Source: DATAOG01 sp963753685 (GTDB lineage: Bacteria > Pseudomonadota > Alphaproteobacteria > Geminicoccales > Geminicoccaceae). From it: a stretch of 64,000 bases of DNA. Numbering within the stretch: the first letter of the stretch is position 1; each line of letters begins with the position of its first letter. The stretch spans positions 124,001 through 188,000 of the forward strand of contig CAVWDE010000004.1 of assembly GCA_963753685.1 (NCBI GenBank), in the 5' to 3' direction. Made by a program: the position numbers and the translations under genes. Below the pieces are notes generated by a model. The model was not told where the DNA came from. It was given only the letters and a program-made list of their open reading frames with translations, and made no database searches. Below are positions 26,134 to 34,967 of the stretch, in pieces.

Positions 26134-27783
26134 TCAGGCGCCGGCGCGCAGCGCCTTCACGTGGTTGATCAAGCCGTTCGTCGAGGCGTCGTGGCCCGCG
26201 ACCGGCGCGCCACCTGCCAGCTCGGGCAGGATCGCCGTGGCCAGCTGCTTGCCCAGCTCGACCCCCCATTGATCGAACGAGTTGACATTCCAGAGCACAC
26301 CCTGGGTGAAGATTTTGTGCTCGTAGAGCGCGATCAGCTTGCCAAGCGTGGCGGGATCCAACCGGCGATAGAGGATGGCGTTGCTCGGCCGGTTGCCCGC
26401 GAACAGCTTGTGGGGCAGCAGCGCCTCGAGGGCGGCGCCCGCGAGCCCGGCCCGCTCGAGCTCGGCGCGCGCCTCGTCCGCGGTCTTGCCGAACGCCAGC
26501 GCCTCGGGCTGGGCGAAGAAGTTCGCGAGCAGCTTGTCCTGATGGTCACCGAGCGGGGTCTGGCTGAGCGCGGCCGCGAGGAAGTCGGCCGGGATCAGCT
26601 CGGTGCCCTGATGGATCAGCTGGTAGAAGGCATGCTGGCCGTTGGTGCCGGGCTCGCCCCAGAGGATCGGGCCGGTGGCGTAGTCGACCTTGTGGCCATC
26701 ACGGCTGGTCGACTTGCCGTTGCTCTCCATGTCGGCCTGCTGCAGATAGGCCGGCAGGCGGTGGAGGTGCTGGTCGTAGGGCAGCACGGCGTGGCTGCAG
26801 GCGCCCATGAAGTTGCGGTACCAGACGCCGAGCAGGCCCAGGGTCACCGGCAGATTGCGCTCGAGCGGGGCGGTCCGGAAATGCTCGTCCATGGCGTGGC
26901 CGCCCGCGAGCAGCTCCTCGAAGCGCTCGAACCCGACCGCAAGCACGATCGAGAGGCCGATCGCCGACCACAAGGAGTAGCGACCGCCGACCCAGTCCCA
27001 GAACTCGAACATGTTGGCGGGATCGATGCCGAAGGCGGCGACCGCCTTGGCGTTGGTCGAGACCGCGACGAAGTGCCTTGCGACCTCGGCATCGGCGCCG
27101 AGCGCCGCGAGCAGCCAGCTGCGCGCCGAGGCGGCGTTGGTCATCGTCTCCTGGGTCGTGAAGGTCTTGGAGGCGACGATGAACAGGGTGCGCGCCGGGT
27201 CGAGCCCTTGGAGGGTGTGCACGAGATGCGCGCCGTCGACGTTGGACACGAAGTGGGGTCTGAGGTCGGGACGCTGATAGGGCTTGAGCGCCTCGCAGAC
27301 CATCAGCGGGCCGAGGTCGGAGCCGCCGATCCCGATGTTGACGACATCGGCGATGGTCTGGCCCGTATGCCCTCGCCAGGCGCCGCTCCTGACCCGCTCG
27401 CTGAACGCGCGCATGCGCTCGAGCACGTCGTTGACCGCCGGCATGACGTCCTGGCCATCGACCAGGACCCTCCGGTTCGAGCGGTTGCGGAGCGCAATGT
27501 GCAGGACCGGCCGGTCCTCGGTGATGTTGATCCGCTCGCCCCCAAACATCCGCGCGCGCCAGCCCGCGAGGTCGGCGGCGCGGGCGAGATCAAGGAGCAG
27601 CCGCATGGTGTCCGCGGTGATCCGGTTCTTCGAGTAGTCGAGCAACAGATCGTCGAGCCGTAGCGAGAACGCCTCGAACCGGCCGGGGTCGGCTGCGAAC
27701 AGATCCCGCAGATGCACCCCCGCCGTCGCTTCGGCATGGCGCTCGAGCGCCCGCCAGGCGGCGGAGCTGGCCAGGGCCGACAT
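26134..27783 (-). CDS. pgi: Glucose-6-phosphate isomerase
   Basis: The 549-residue protein matches full-length bacterial phosphoglucose isomerase. The diagnostic segments are NIGIGGSDLGP, VASKTFTTQETM, GGRYSLWSAIG and SFDQWGVELGK, and the catalytic Glu and His regions (GANGQHAFYQLIHQGT-type) are present. It interconverts glucose-6-phosphate and fructose-6-phosphate. It lies between eda and glgP with gaps of 11 and 15 bp, so co-transcription is near certain. Placement beside zwf and eda suggests recycling of fructose-6-phosphate into the Entner-Doudoroff route. Confidence 0.96.
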   Translation of the reverse strand: MSALASSAAWRALERHAEATAGVHLRDLFAADPGRFEAFSLRLDDLLLDYSKNRITADTMRLLLDLARAADLAGWRARMFGGERINITEDRPVLHIALRNRSNRRVLVDGQDVMPAVNDVLERMRAFSERVRSGAWRGHTGQTIADVVNIGIGGSDLGPLMVCEALKPYQRPDLRPHFVSNVDGAHLVHTLQGLDPARTLFIVASKTFTTQETMTNAASARSWLLAALGADAEVARHFVAVSTNAKAVAAFGIDPANMFEFWDWVGGRYSLWSAIGLSIVLAVGFERFEELLAGGHAMDEHFRTAPLERNLPVTLGLLGVWYRNFMGACSHAVLPYDQHLHRLPAYLQQADMESNGKSTSRDGHKVDYATGPILWGEPGTNGQHAFYQLIHQGTELIPADFLAAALSQTPLGDHQDKLLANFFAQPEALAFGKTADEARAELERAGLAGAALEALLPHKLFAGNRPSNAILYRRLDPATLGKLIALYEHKIFTQGVLWNVNSFDQWGVELGKQLATAILPELAGGAPVAGHDASTNGLINHVKALRAGA

Positions 27784-27794
27784 GGACGTCTCCT

Positions 27795-28442
27795 CTACGT
27801 GGCCGAGCCCTTCAGCGCCGCTGCGGCGCGCGCGAGCTCGACAATTCGCGGCCAGTCGCCGGCAGCCACGGCATCGCCGGGTGCGACCCAGGAGCCGCCG
27901 ACGCAGAGCACGTTTGACAGACTGAGATAGCCCAGCGCGCGCCCGGCGTCGATCCCGCCGGTCGGGCAGAAGCGCGCCTCGGGCAGGGGCGAGGCGAGCG
28001 CCTTGAGATAGGCGATGCCGCCCGCGGGCTCGGCGGGAAAGAACTTGAGGTAACGTAAGCCATGCTCCAGGAGGCGCATGACCTCGCTCGCGGTCGCGGT
28101 CCCCGGCAGGAACGGCACCGGGCTCGCGGCCGCCGCCTCGAGCAGGGCCTGCGTGGCGCCCGGGCTGACCACGAAGCGGGCGCCGGCGCGCTCGGCGTCC
28201 CGGTACTGGGTCGGCGTCAGCACGGTGCCGGCGCCGACGATCGCGCCCTCGAGCTCGCCCGCGAGCGCCCGGATCACCTCGAGCGCGGCCGGCGTGCGCA
28301 ACGTGATCTCGAGCACCGGCAGGCCGCCCGCGAGCAGGGCGCGCGCGAGCGGCAGGGCGACCGCGACCGTCTCGATCACCAGCACCGGCACGACCGGCGC
28401 CGCGCTCAGAATGTCATGCAGGCCGGCTTGGCGTTCGACCAT
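27795..28442 (-). CDS. eda: KDPG aldolase (2-dehydro-3-deoxyphosphogluconate aldolase)
   Basis: The 215-residue TIM-barrel protein shows the KDPG/KHG aldolase motifs: PVLEITLRT with the catalytic Glu, VGAGTVLT, and the Schiff-base Lys in LKFFPAEPAGG, followed by FCPTGGI. It splits 2-keto-3-deoxy-6-phosphogluconate to pyruvate and glyceraldehyde-3-phosphate. It is the terminal enzyme of the Entner-Doudoroff pathway and is encoded just after zwf. The partner genes edd (dehydratase) and pgl (lactonase) are not in this cluster. Confidence 0.94.
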   Translation of the reverse strand: MVERQAGLHDILSAAPVVPVLVIETVAVALPLARALLAGGLPVLEITLRTPAALEVIRALAGELEGAIVGAGTVLTPTQYRDAERAGARFVVSPGATQALLEAAAASPVPFLPGTATASEVMRLLEHGLRYLKFFPAEPAGGIAYLKALASPLPEARFCPTGGIDAGRALGYLSLSNVLCVGGSWVAPGDAVAAGDWPRIVELARAAAALKGSAT

Positions 28443-28532
28443 GGCCTTCGCTCCCTGGACGTGGCTCCCTGGACTTGGCTCCCTGGGCTCTCAGTACCGG
28501 GCGGCGGCGCCAGCCACGGCCACCGAGCGGCG

Positions 28533-30023
28533 TCATCCCGGATCCTCGTGCCAGGTACGGCCGTCGCGCTCGATCAGGGCGATCGCCGCGGACGGCCCCC
28601 AGCTGCCGGCGGGATAGGGCTTGGGCGGCTCGCCGCTCGCCTGCCAGCCCTCGAGGATCGGCTCGATCCAGGCCCAGGCGGCCTCGACCTCGTCGCGGTG
28701 CATGAACAGGGTCGGGTTGCCGCGCACCACGTCCATCAGCAAACGTTCGTAGGCGTCCGGATAGCGCACCTGGAAGGTCTCGGCGAAACTCAGGTTCAAG
28801 GGCGTGGCCCGCAGCCGCATGCCGCCCGGGCCCGGCAGCTTGTTCATCAGGGTCAGCTGCACGCCTTCGTCCGGCTGCAGGCGGACCAGCAGCTGGTTGG
28901 GCCGGATCGCGCCGGAACCGGGCGTGAAGATCGAATGCGGGATCTCCAGGAACTGGATCAGGATCTCGGAGGTGCGCACCGGCAGGCGCTTGCCGGTGCG
29001 CAGGTAGAACGGCACCCCGGCCCAGCGCCAGTTCGCGATCTCGGCCTTGAGGACGACGAAGGTCTCGGTGCGGCTGGCCTGGTTGGCGCCGATCTCCTCG
29101 GCATAGGCCGGCACCGCGCCGCCGTTGCTGGCGCCGGCGCGATACTGGCCGCGCACGGTCTTGAGGTCGACGTCGGCGCCCGCGATCGGACGCAGCGCGC
29201 GCAGCACCTTGAGCTTTTCGTTGCGCACGGCATCGGCCTGCAGAGTGGTCGGCGGCTCGAGCGCGACCAGGCAGAGCAGCTGCAGGATGTGGTTCTGGAC
29301 CATGTCGCGGAGCGCGCCCGCGGTATCGTAGTAGGGCCCGCGGCCCTCGACCCCGATGGTCTCGGCGACCGTGATCTGCACGTGGTCGATCGCGCTCGAG
29401 TTCCACAAGGGCTCGAACAGCGAGTTGGCAAAGCGCAGCACCATCAGGTTCTGCACGGTCTCCTTGCCGAGATAGTGGTCGATCCGGAAGGTCGCCTCCT
29501 CGGCGAACACCGCGCCGACCTCGTCGTTGATCGCGCGCGCCGAGGCGAGGTCGTGGCCGATCGGCTTCTCGAGCACGACCCGGGCCTGGCTGCTGTTGAG
29601 CCCGGCGTCGCCGATGTTGCGACAGATCCGACCGAACAGGTTCGGCGCGGTCGCCAGATAGAACACCCGCACCCGGTCGGCCTCGCCCGCGAGCTTGTCG
29701 GTCAGCTCGGACCAGCCGCGCTCACCGGTGGCGTCCAGGGCGACGTGATCGAGCCGGTCGAGGAAGCGGGCGAGACAGTGCGGGTCGATCTCGTCCTCGG
29801 GGATGTGCTCGCGGAGCGCCGCCTCGATCTCGCGGGCGTAGGCGTCGCGGCCGAGGTCGCCGCGCGAGGCGCCGATGATCCGGCTCTCGGGCGGGATCTG
29901 CTCGTCCCGGTCGCGATAGTAGAGGGCCGGCATCAGCTTGCGCCGGGCAAGGTCGCCGGTGCCGCCGAACACCACCAGATCGAACAGCGGCACGGCGGTG
30001 ATCTGCGCGCTCATGGTGGCCAT
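28533..30023 (-). CDS. zwf: Glucose-6-phosphate 1-dehydrogenase
   Basis: The 496-residue enzyme opens with the NADP-binding fingerprint VVFGGTGDLARRKLMPALY and contains the catalytic RIDHYLGKE motif. Family length is normal. ATG 30023 is chosen because GGAG lies 7 bp upstream; ATG 30014 would trim three residues. It oxidises glucose-6-phosphate to 6-phosphogluconolactone, feeding the Entner-Doudoroff or pentose phosphate route. It leads the intact zwf-eda-pgi-glgP-glgC run; the gap to the decayed fructokinase upstream is about 60 bp. Confidence 0.96.
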   Translation of the reverse strand: MATMSAQITAVPLFDLVVFGGTGDLARRKLMPALYYRDRDEQIPPESRIIGASRGDLGRDAYAREIEAALREHIPEDEIDPHCLARFLDRLDHVALDATGERGWSELTDKLAGEADRVRVFYLATAPNLFGRICRNIGDAGLNSSQARVVLEKPIGHDLASARAINDEVGAVFAEEATFRIDHYLGKETVQNLMVLRFANSLFEPLWNSSAIDHVQITVAETIGVEGRGPYYDTAGALRDMVQNHILQLLCLVALEPPTTLQADAVRNEKLKVLRALRPIAGADVDLKTVRGQYRAGASNGGAVPAYAEEIGANQASRTETFVVLKAEIANWRWAGVPFYLRTGKRLPVRTSEILIQFLEIPHSIFTPGSGAIRPNQLLVRLQPDEGVQLTLMNKLPGPGGMRLRATPLNLSFAETFQVRYPDAYERLLMDVVRGNPTLFMHRDEVEAAWAWIEPILEGWQASGEPPKPYPAGSWGPSAAIALIERDGRTWHEDPG

Positions 30024-30083
30024 CCCCCCCACTCCATATCGGGCTGCAGGTCAGGCTGCATATCGGGCTCCAGGGGCTGGCGG

Positions 30084-30721
30084 TCGAGCAAAGCTTGGGA
30101 CCTGCCCGCGCACTGGCGGCGCGGGGATCGCGCCGCGTAGGGTCGTAACCAGCGCGCCGACCGCGTTGGCAAACCGGCAGAGCGCATGCGGCCGCGGCCC
30201 ATCCGCCAGCGCGCCCGGACCGGCGAGCCATCCTGGCCCGAGCCATCCTTGCAAAAGACCGGCCACCAAGCCGTCGCCGGTCGCGTCGATCGCCTCGACC
30301 TTGAAGGCAGCGACGAAGGCGGCGACCGGGCTGGTCACGTCCCGCGTCAGATGGACGCAGCCCCCTGACCCCCGCGTGATTACCGGCAGCGCGCCTTTCA
30401 GAGCTGGGCGCGCGCGGCGCCGGGGTCCTCGGTGCCGGTCAGGAAGCGGAGCTCGTGGTCGCTGAGCTTGCCGATCCGGGTCTCTCGGATCGCGAGGTGG
30501 CGGTCTGTCGGCGCTGGCGGCACGCCCGGCCGGAGGGCCGGGCGCAGGTCGGGGTCGGCGGCGATCCGGAGACCAGCGCCAAGCCGGGCGAGACCGGGTG
30601 GACCGTTGGCCGGGGCGCCGCCGGGCGCCATCGGGAACGCCGGGGCTTCGACCAGGCTGGTCCCGCTGACGGTCGCTAGGAAGTCGATCAGCAGCTCGCC
30701 GAGACGGACGACATCGGCCAT
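30084..30721 (-). pseudogene. Fructokinase (PfkB family) relic
   Basis: The first frame begins like a PfkB fructokinase (GELLIDFLATVSG, then APGGAPAN) but loses the conserved VGLARLG.. ..GDD continuation. It resumes as KLSDHELRFLTGTEDP. The rest is in another frame: PVITRGSGGC, then VEAIDATGDGLVAGLLQGW, then RFANAVGALVTT and RGAIPA. The catalytic GAGD motif (expected TTGAGDAF) is degraded to ATGDGL, so the base Asp environment is destroyed. With two missing blocks and a frame change the gene cannot give an active kinase. It sits immediately upstream of zwf, where an intact fructokinase would have fed fructose into the operon. Confidence 0.8.
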
Positions 30722-30735
30722 CGGACATCGCTCAT

Positions 30736-30776
30736 GCTGCCGCCCTGCGGCCCGCAGCGGGCGCGGCGGCGGCAGC
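30736..30776. terminator. GC-rich inverted repeat between cfa and the fructokinase relic
   Basis: A 9-bp inverted repeat (gctgccgcc / ggcggcagc) encloses a smaller ctgcg/cgcag hairpin, downstream of cfa on its strand. It lacks a T-tract, so it is only a possible terminator. Confidence 0.35.
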
Positions 30777-30844
30777 GGCCAAAACCTACGTCCGTCCCAG
30801 TAAACCTCGCCTGAACCGCCGTCCAGCCCCCGCGGCCGTCGGCC

Positions 30845-32077
30845 TCATTCGGCGGCGATCGCCGTGTCCAGCCGGCCGCGCTCCCAGTCGGTGATGTAGT
30901 CCCGGGTCAGCGGCACCGCGTCCTGGCGCTTGGCCAGCTGCATCTGGAACACCATGTGGCCCAGGCGCCGGAAGGCGAGCTCGGAGCCGACCAGATAGAA
31001 TTCCCACATCCGGCAGAAGCGCTCGTCGTAGAGGGCGGCGATCTGCGCGCGGTTGGCGGTGAAGCGCTGACGCCAGGCGCGCAGGGTCTCGGCATAGTGC
31101 AGGCGCAGGATCTCGATGTCGGTGACCCAGAGCCCCTGCCGCTCGACCACCGGCAGGACCTCCGACAGGGCCGGCGAATAGCCGCCCGGGAAGATGTACT
31201 TGCGAATCCAGGGGTTGGTGGCACCCGGGCCGTCCATGCGGCCGATCGAATGCAGCACCGCGACCCCGTCCTCGGCCAACAGGTCGCCGACCACGCGGAA
31301 GAACTCCGGATAGTGCCCGACGCCGACGTGCTCGAACATGCCGACCGAGACGATCCGGTCGAAGGTTCCGGTCTGCTCGCGATAGTCGCGGAGCTCGAAC
31401 CGGACCCGGTCGGCGAGCCCGCGCTGCCGGGCGCGTTCCCGGCTGACCGCGAGCTGATGCTCGGAGAGCGTGATGCCGAGCACCTCCGCCGCCCCGGCTT
31501 CGGCCAGCGACAGCGCGAGGCCGCCCCAGCCGGAGCCGATGTCGAGCACCCGCACCCCCGGCCGGAGCAAGAGCTTGGCCGCCAGATGGCGCTTCTTGTC
31601 CGCCTGCGCCTGCTCGAGGTCGGCGTGGGGATGGGTGAAATAGGCGCAGCTGTATTGCCGGTCGCGGTCCAGGAACAGATCGTACAGGCGATCCGACAGG
31701 TCGTAGTGATGGGCGACGTTGGCCTGCGCCCGCGGCGCGGGATTGTACTGATGCAGATGGCGCAGCACCGTCTGCCCCAGGGTCAGCGCCCGGCCGAGGG
31801 GGCTGTGGTAGAGCTGCAGGCTGTTGGCCGCGCAGATGTCCATGAACTCGTAGAGCGAGCCCTGCTCGATCGTGAGCGTGCCGGCCATGTAGGCTTCGCC
31901 GAGCGACAGGAACGGATTCAGCGCGAGGCGCCGATGCAGCGCCCGGTCGTGCAGGCGAATGGTCACCTCGGGGCCATCCCGCCCCGCCTCGTGACGCCGG
32001 CCATGAGCGTCGATGATCGACAGCCGGCCCCGCTGCACGATCCGTCTGGCCATCTCCCCGAACAGCATTGCGACCAT
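30845..32077 (-). CDS. cfa: Cyclopropane-fatty-acyl-phospholipid synthase
   Basis: The 410-residue protein has the Cfa layout: an N-terminal lipid-binding region, then a SAM-methyltransferase core with VLDIGSGWGGLAL (motif I), GITLSEHQL and VSVGMFEHVG, which supplies the bicarbonate/active-site Glu region. YFTHPHADLEQAQADKK is also typical. The enzyme transfers a methylene from SAM to unsaturated phospholipid acyl chains, which protects membranes in stationary phase or acid stress. It stands alone on the minus strand; an ATG-proximal region with AT-rich tracts (32095-32150) probably holds the promoter. Confidence 0.94.
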   Translation of the reverse strand: MVAMLFGEMARRIVQRGRLSIIDAHGRRHEAGRDGPEVTIRLHDRALHRRLALNPFLSLGEAYMAGTLTIEQGSLYEFMDICAANSLQLYHSPLGRALTLGQTVLRHLHQYNPAPRAQANVAHHYDLSDRLYDLFLDRDRQYSCAYFTHPHADLEQAQADKKRHLAAKLLLRPGVRVLDIGSGWGGLALSLAEAGAAEVLGITLSEHQLAVSRERARQRGLADRVRFELRDYREQTGTFDRIVSVGMFEHVGVGHYPEFFRVVGDLLAEDGVAVLHSIGRMDGPGATNPWIRKYIFPGGYSPALSEVLPVVERQGLWVTDIEILRLHYAETLRAWRQRFTANRAQIAALYDERFCRMWEFYLVGSELAFRRLGHMVFQMQLAKRQDAVPLTRDYITDWERGRLDTAIAAE

Positions 32078-32551
32078 GTCCTCCGCGCACGGTGGCCGAG
32101 AGACGACAGATCAGGTCCCTTTGCTGACCTTAAATGCAGACTTAAGCGAATCCAGTCGGCCCCGTCAAATCCGCAATGCCGCCGCCCGAGAGCGCGCGGC
32201 CATCGGTGTATCTGTGCCTTCCTAACCAAGTAGTTGAGAGACGTTGCCCAATCTTCGCGCTTGGCGTGAACTTGCGGTGCGGGCATCGGCCGCCGCCCGG
32301 CCGGCGCTGTGGCGCCTCGATCGAGCGCGCTCAGCCGCTCGCACCTCCGTGCAACAATGGGCCGCGCCTTCGGTTCCGGAAGATCGTCGCAGGCGCGCCG
32401 GTTGGAGCGGGTCCGCGACGCGCCTTAACGGTTGCTTCAGGGCTCGGTGGAACGGTAGCGCGGAAAGTCTGCCTCGAAATACCGCTTCGTGAGCCAGGGT
32501 TCGGGGTATAGACTCCCACGATCCCTCCCTTCGCGATGCCCAGAGGGCGCC
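32078..32551. other. Divergent intergenic region
   Basis: The 474 bp between cfa and the proline-racemase-family gene contain open frames in several phases but none with homology, a signal peptide or a good start. An AT-richer patch near 32095-32150 suits the cfa promoter. Nothing else is evident. Confidence 0.45.
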
Positions 32552-33577
32552 ATGCGCTGGTCGAAAATGATCACGGTCGTGGGTGCCCATGCCGAGGGCG
32601 AGGTCGGCCGGGTGATCACCGGCGGCCTGGTCGATGTGCCGGGCAAGACCATGCTCGACAAGATGCGCCACCTCAACGGCACCGATGACCGGCTGCGGCG
32701 ATTCGCCCTGTTCGAGCCGCGCGGCTGCGCCCAGATGTCGGTCAACCTCCTGCTGGCGCCCTGCCGCCAGGGCGCCGATGCCGGCTTCATCGTGATGCAG
32801 GCCGACGGCTGCCACGCGATGTCGGGGTCGAACGCGATGTGCGTGACCACCGTGCTGCTCGAGACCGGCATGCTGCCGATGGTCGAGCCGGTGACGCGGG
32901 TCGCCCTCGACACCCCGGCCGGGCTGGTGATCGCCGAAGCCGCCTGCCGGGGCGGCAAGTGCGAGCGGGTGACGCTCGAGATGGTGCCGAGCTTCGCCGA
33001 GCATCTGGGCCAGCCGATCGAGGTCGAGGGCTTCGGCACGCTGCGGGTCGATGTCGCCTATGGCGGCGACTATTTCTGCCTGGTCGATGCCAGAGTCTGC
33101 GGCTTCAAGGTGGCGCCGGACGAGGTTCGCGACATGGTGGCGCTCGCCCGTCAGATCCGGCGCGCGGCGCGCCGGCAGATCCAGGTGCGCCACCCCGAGA
33201 TCCCGGACCTGCGCGAGATCAGCTTCGTCATGTTCTGCGCCGGCGGCGCGGGTGAGCCCTTGCGCAATGGCACGGTGATCCATCCCGGGCGCATGGACCG
33301 CTCGCCCTGCGGCACCGGGACGGCGGCGCGGCTCGCGGTGATGCACGCAAAAGGCGAGATCGCGCTCGGCCAGTCGATCGAGATGCGCTCGGTGATCGAC
33401 AGCCACTTCCAGGCCGAGATCGTGCGCACGGCCACGGTCGGCGCGCGGACCGCGGTCGTGCCGCGGATCGCCGGGCGCGCCTGGATCCATGCGATCGGTC
33501 AGCTGGGCCTCGATCCGAGCGACCCCTATCCCTTGGGCTACACCTTGTCCGACACCTGGGGGCCGGACGCGATCTGA
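32552..33577 (+). CDS. Proline racemase/4-hydroxyproline epimerase family, Ser-Cys type
   Basis: ATG 32552 (with GAGGG upstream) gives 341 residues. The fold is that of proline racemase: CHAEGEVGR-like N-terminus (here AHAEGEVGRV), DGCHAMSGSN and SPCGTGTAARLAV. In racemases and 4-hydroxyproline epimerases both catalytic residues are Cys; here Ser91 occupies the first position and Cys253 the second. Ser-Cys members are known in this superfamily and are distinct from the Cys-Thr 3-hydroxyproline dehydratases. The substrate is probably proline or a hydroxyproline, but no hydroxyproline oxidation genes are adjacent. Confidence 0.85.
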   Translation: MRWSKMITVVGAHAEGEVGRVITGGLVDVPGKTMLDKMRHLNGTDDRLRRFALFEPRGCAQMSVNLLLAPCRQGADAGFIVMQADGCHAMSGSNAMCVTTVLLETGMLPMVEPVTRVALDTPAGLVIAEAACRGGKCERVTLEMVPSFAEHLGQPIEVEGFGTLRVDVAYGGDYFCLVDARVCGFKVAPDEVRDMVALARQIRRAARRQIQVRHPEIPDLREISFVMFCAGGAGEPLRNGTVIHPGRMDRSPCGTGTAARLAVMHAKGEIALGQSIEMRSVIDSHFQAEIVRTATVGARTAVVPRIAGRAWIHAIGQLGLDPSDPYPLGYTLSDTWGPDAI

Positions 33578-33661
33578 TCCCGGGCGTCGGCCGCCAGCGG
33601 TCAGCGCGAGCGGTGGCCGACCCCGCTCAGACCGGTTTCCGACCCGGGACGACGGAGCGTC

Positions 33662-34108
33662 TCAGTGGACCGCGCCCGAGCCCGGGTCGATGGCGAGCTC
33701 GCCCGCAATCCGGGCTTGGATCGTCGGCTCGCTCGACCGGCTGATCGACAGGAGCGCGAGCGGCAGCTGGAGCGCGCCCTGCTGCCGGCCCCTGACCCCA
33801 AGAGCGCTGGTCCCCCAGTGGACGAACCAGCCGCACCGCTCCAGCGTCTCCAGCTGCTCGCCGAGCCGGGCCAGCAGGCCGGCCCGCGTCACCGGTCCGA
33901 GCTCGTCCCAACGCTCCGCGGCGGTCGCGAACAGGGCGACGAAGGCTTCGATCGCCACAGCGTCAGCCGGGTCTTCGGGCGAGCCCTGATCGAGCACGCG
34001 CGCGAACTGCGCCGCTTCGATGACGGCGGCCAGCTCGCGGCCGGATTCGGCGAGCTGCAGCTCAACCTGCTGGAGACGCTTCGTGTCCGCCATGTCCGCC
34101 AGGCGCAT
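33662..34108 (-). CDS. Hypothetical protein
   Basis: From ATG 34108 the frame gives 148 residues. There are no TM helices or signal peptide. The middle is a helix-rich region (VALFATAAERWDELGPVTRAGLLARLGEQLETLERCGWFVHWG), and the C-terminus has a compact LPLALLSISRSSEP strand. The codon pattern fits the strand and no better frame covers the stretch. The family is unknown to me. TTG 34216 would add 36 residues; ATG 34093 would trim five. Confidence 0.55.
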   Translation of the reverse strand: MRLADMADTKRLQQVELQLAESGRELAAVIEAAQFARVLDQGSPEDPADAVAIEAFVALFATAAERWDELGPVTRAGLLARLGEQLETLERCGWFVHWGTSALGVRGRQQGALQLPLALLSISRSSEPTIQARIAGELAIDPGSGAVH

Positions 34109-34263
34109 CGGCGTGGGCCCACGGTCAAAGTCGTTGATCGACGGCGCCCCGGCAAGCCTCGAGGCCGCGGCCGGGCCGGCGCGACCAGCCGCTGCCGATA
34201 AGATTTCGTTTGACAATCAACGTCAGATAGAAAATAGATCTCTCGCTGAGGTTGAGCTCCGTC

Positions 34264-34755
34264 ATGGGCAATGTCATGAAAACGACAATGATCGGCCGCC
34301 TCCGTCCGCTGCTCGCCAGCGCTTTCGGCGTCCTGCTGTGGGGCGCGCCGGCGCACGCGGGCGACGTGCTGTTCACCTTCGGCGAGATGGTGCACCTCCA
34401 GGGCTTGCCGCTGGAATCGACCAAGCGCACCCTGACCGAGGAGGAGGTGATCCTCTACCAGAACTTCGAGCTGTACGCCTACACGGTGTTCGAAGCGCTC
34501 GAGGTGGCCAACCAGGCCGCGACGGCGATCAAGCAGCCGTTGTTCTGCGCGCCCGATGCGACCTTTCATTTCCGCAAGGACGGCGACATCGCCCGCCTGG
34601 TCGACTACGTGACCTCGGAGCTGTTCGCCCTCACCCAGGAGATCGGCGGGCCCCTCGACCGCTACAACGACCGGCCGGCGAGCGCGGTGCTGTTGCTCGG
34701 CCTGCGCGCCGCCTTCCCCTGCCCCGACAACGGGCCGCACCTGGCTCAGCGCTAG
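34264..34755 (+). CDS. Small secreted protein with paired Cys
   Basis: ATG 34264 is chosen over an earlier TTG. The 163-residue product begins with a signal peptide (LASAFGVLLWGAPAHA). The mature protein is alpha-helical with two cysteines (LFCAPD and FPCPDN) that could form a disulfide, and it resembles small periplasmic Rap1a/Tai-like immunity proteins in size and spacing. The assignment is weak. It is divergent from the preceding hypothetical gene and has no recognisable partner. Confidence 0.65.
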   Translation: MGNVMKTTMIGRLRPLLASAFGVLLWGAPAHAGDVLFTFGEMVHLQGLPLESTKRTLTEEEVILYQNFELYAYTVFEALEVANQAATAIKQPLFCAPDATFHFRKDGDIARLVDYVTSELFALTQEIGGPLDRYNDRPASAVLLLGLRAAFPCPDNGPHLAQR

Positions 34756-34967
34756 CCCCCGGACCGCCGTCCCGGCCGGCAACCGTCGGGCCCGCGACCG
34801 CCACCGTTCCGCCGCGCCGGCCGACCCGGGCTGGAGCCCGCCGCCGCTGCTTGCTATAGTGGTGGCTGTCTGTCCGCGCGCCTGGACGCCCGCCTCGCTG
34901 AATGCCCGTCGATGGCGAGCGCGTCTTCGCCTGGCAGCCGCGCGCCGCCAGCCCCGGGGCCCCACCC

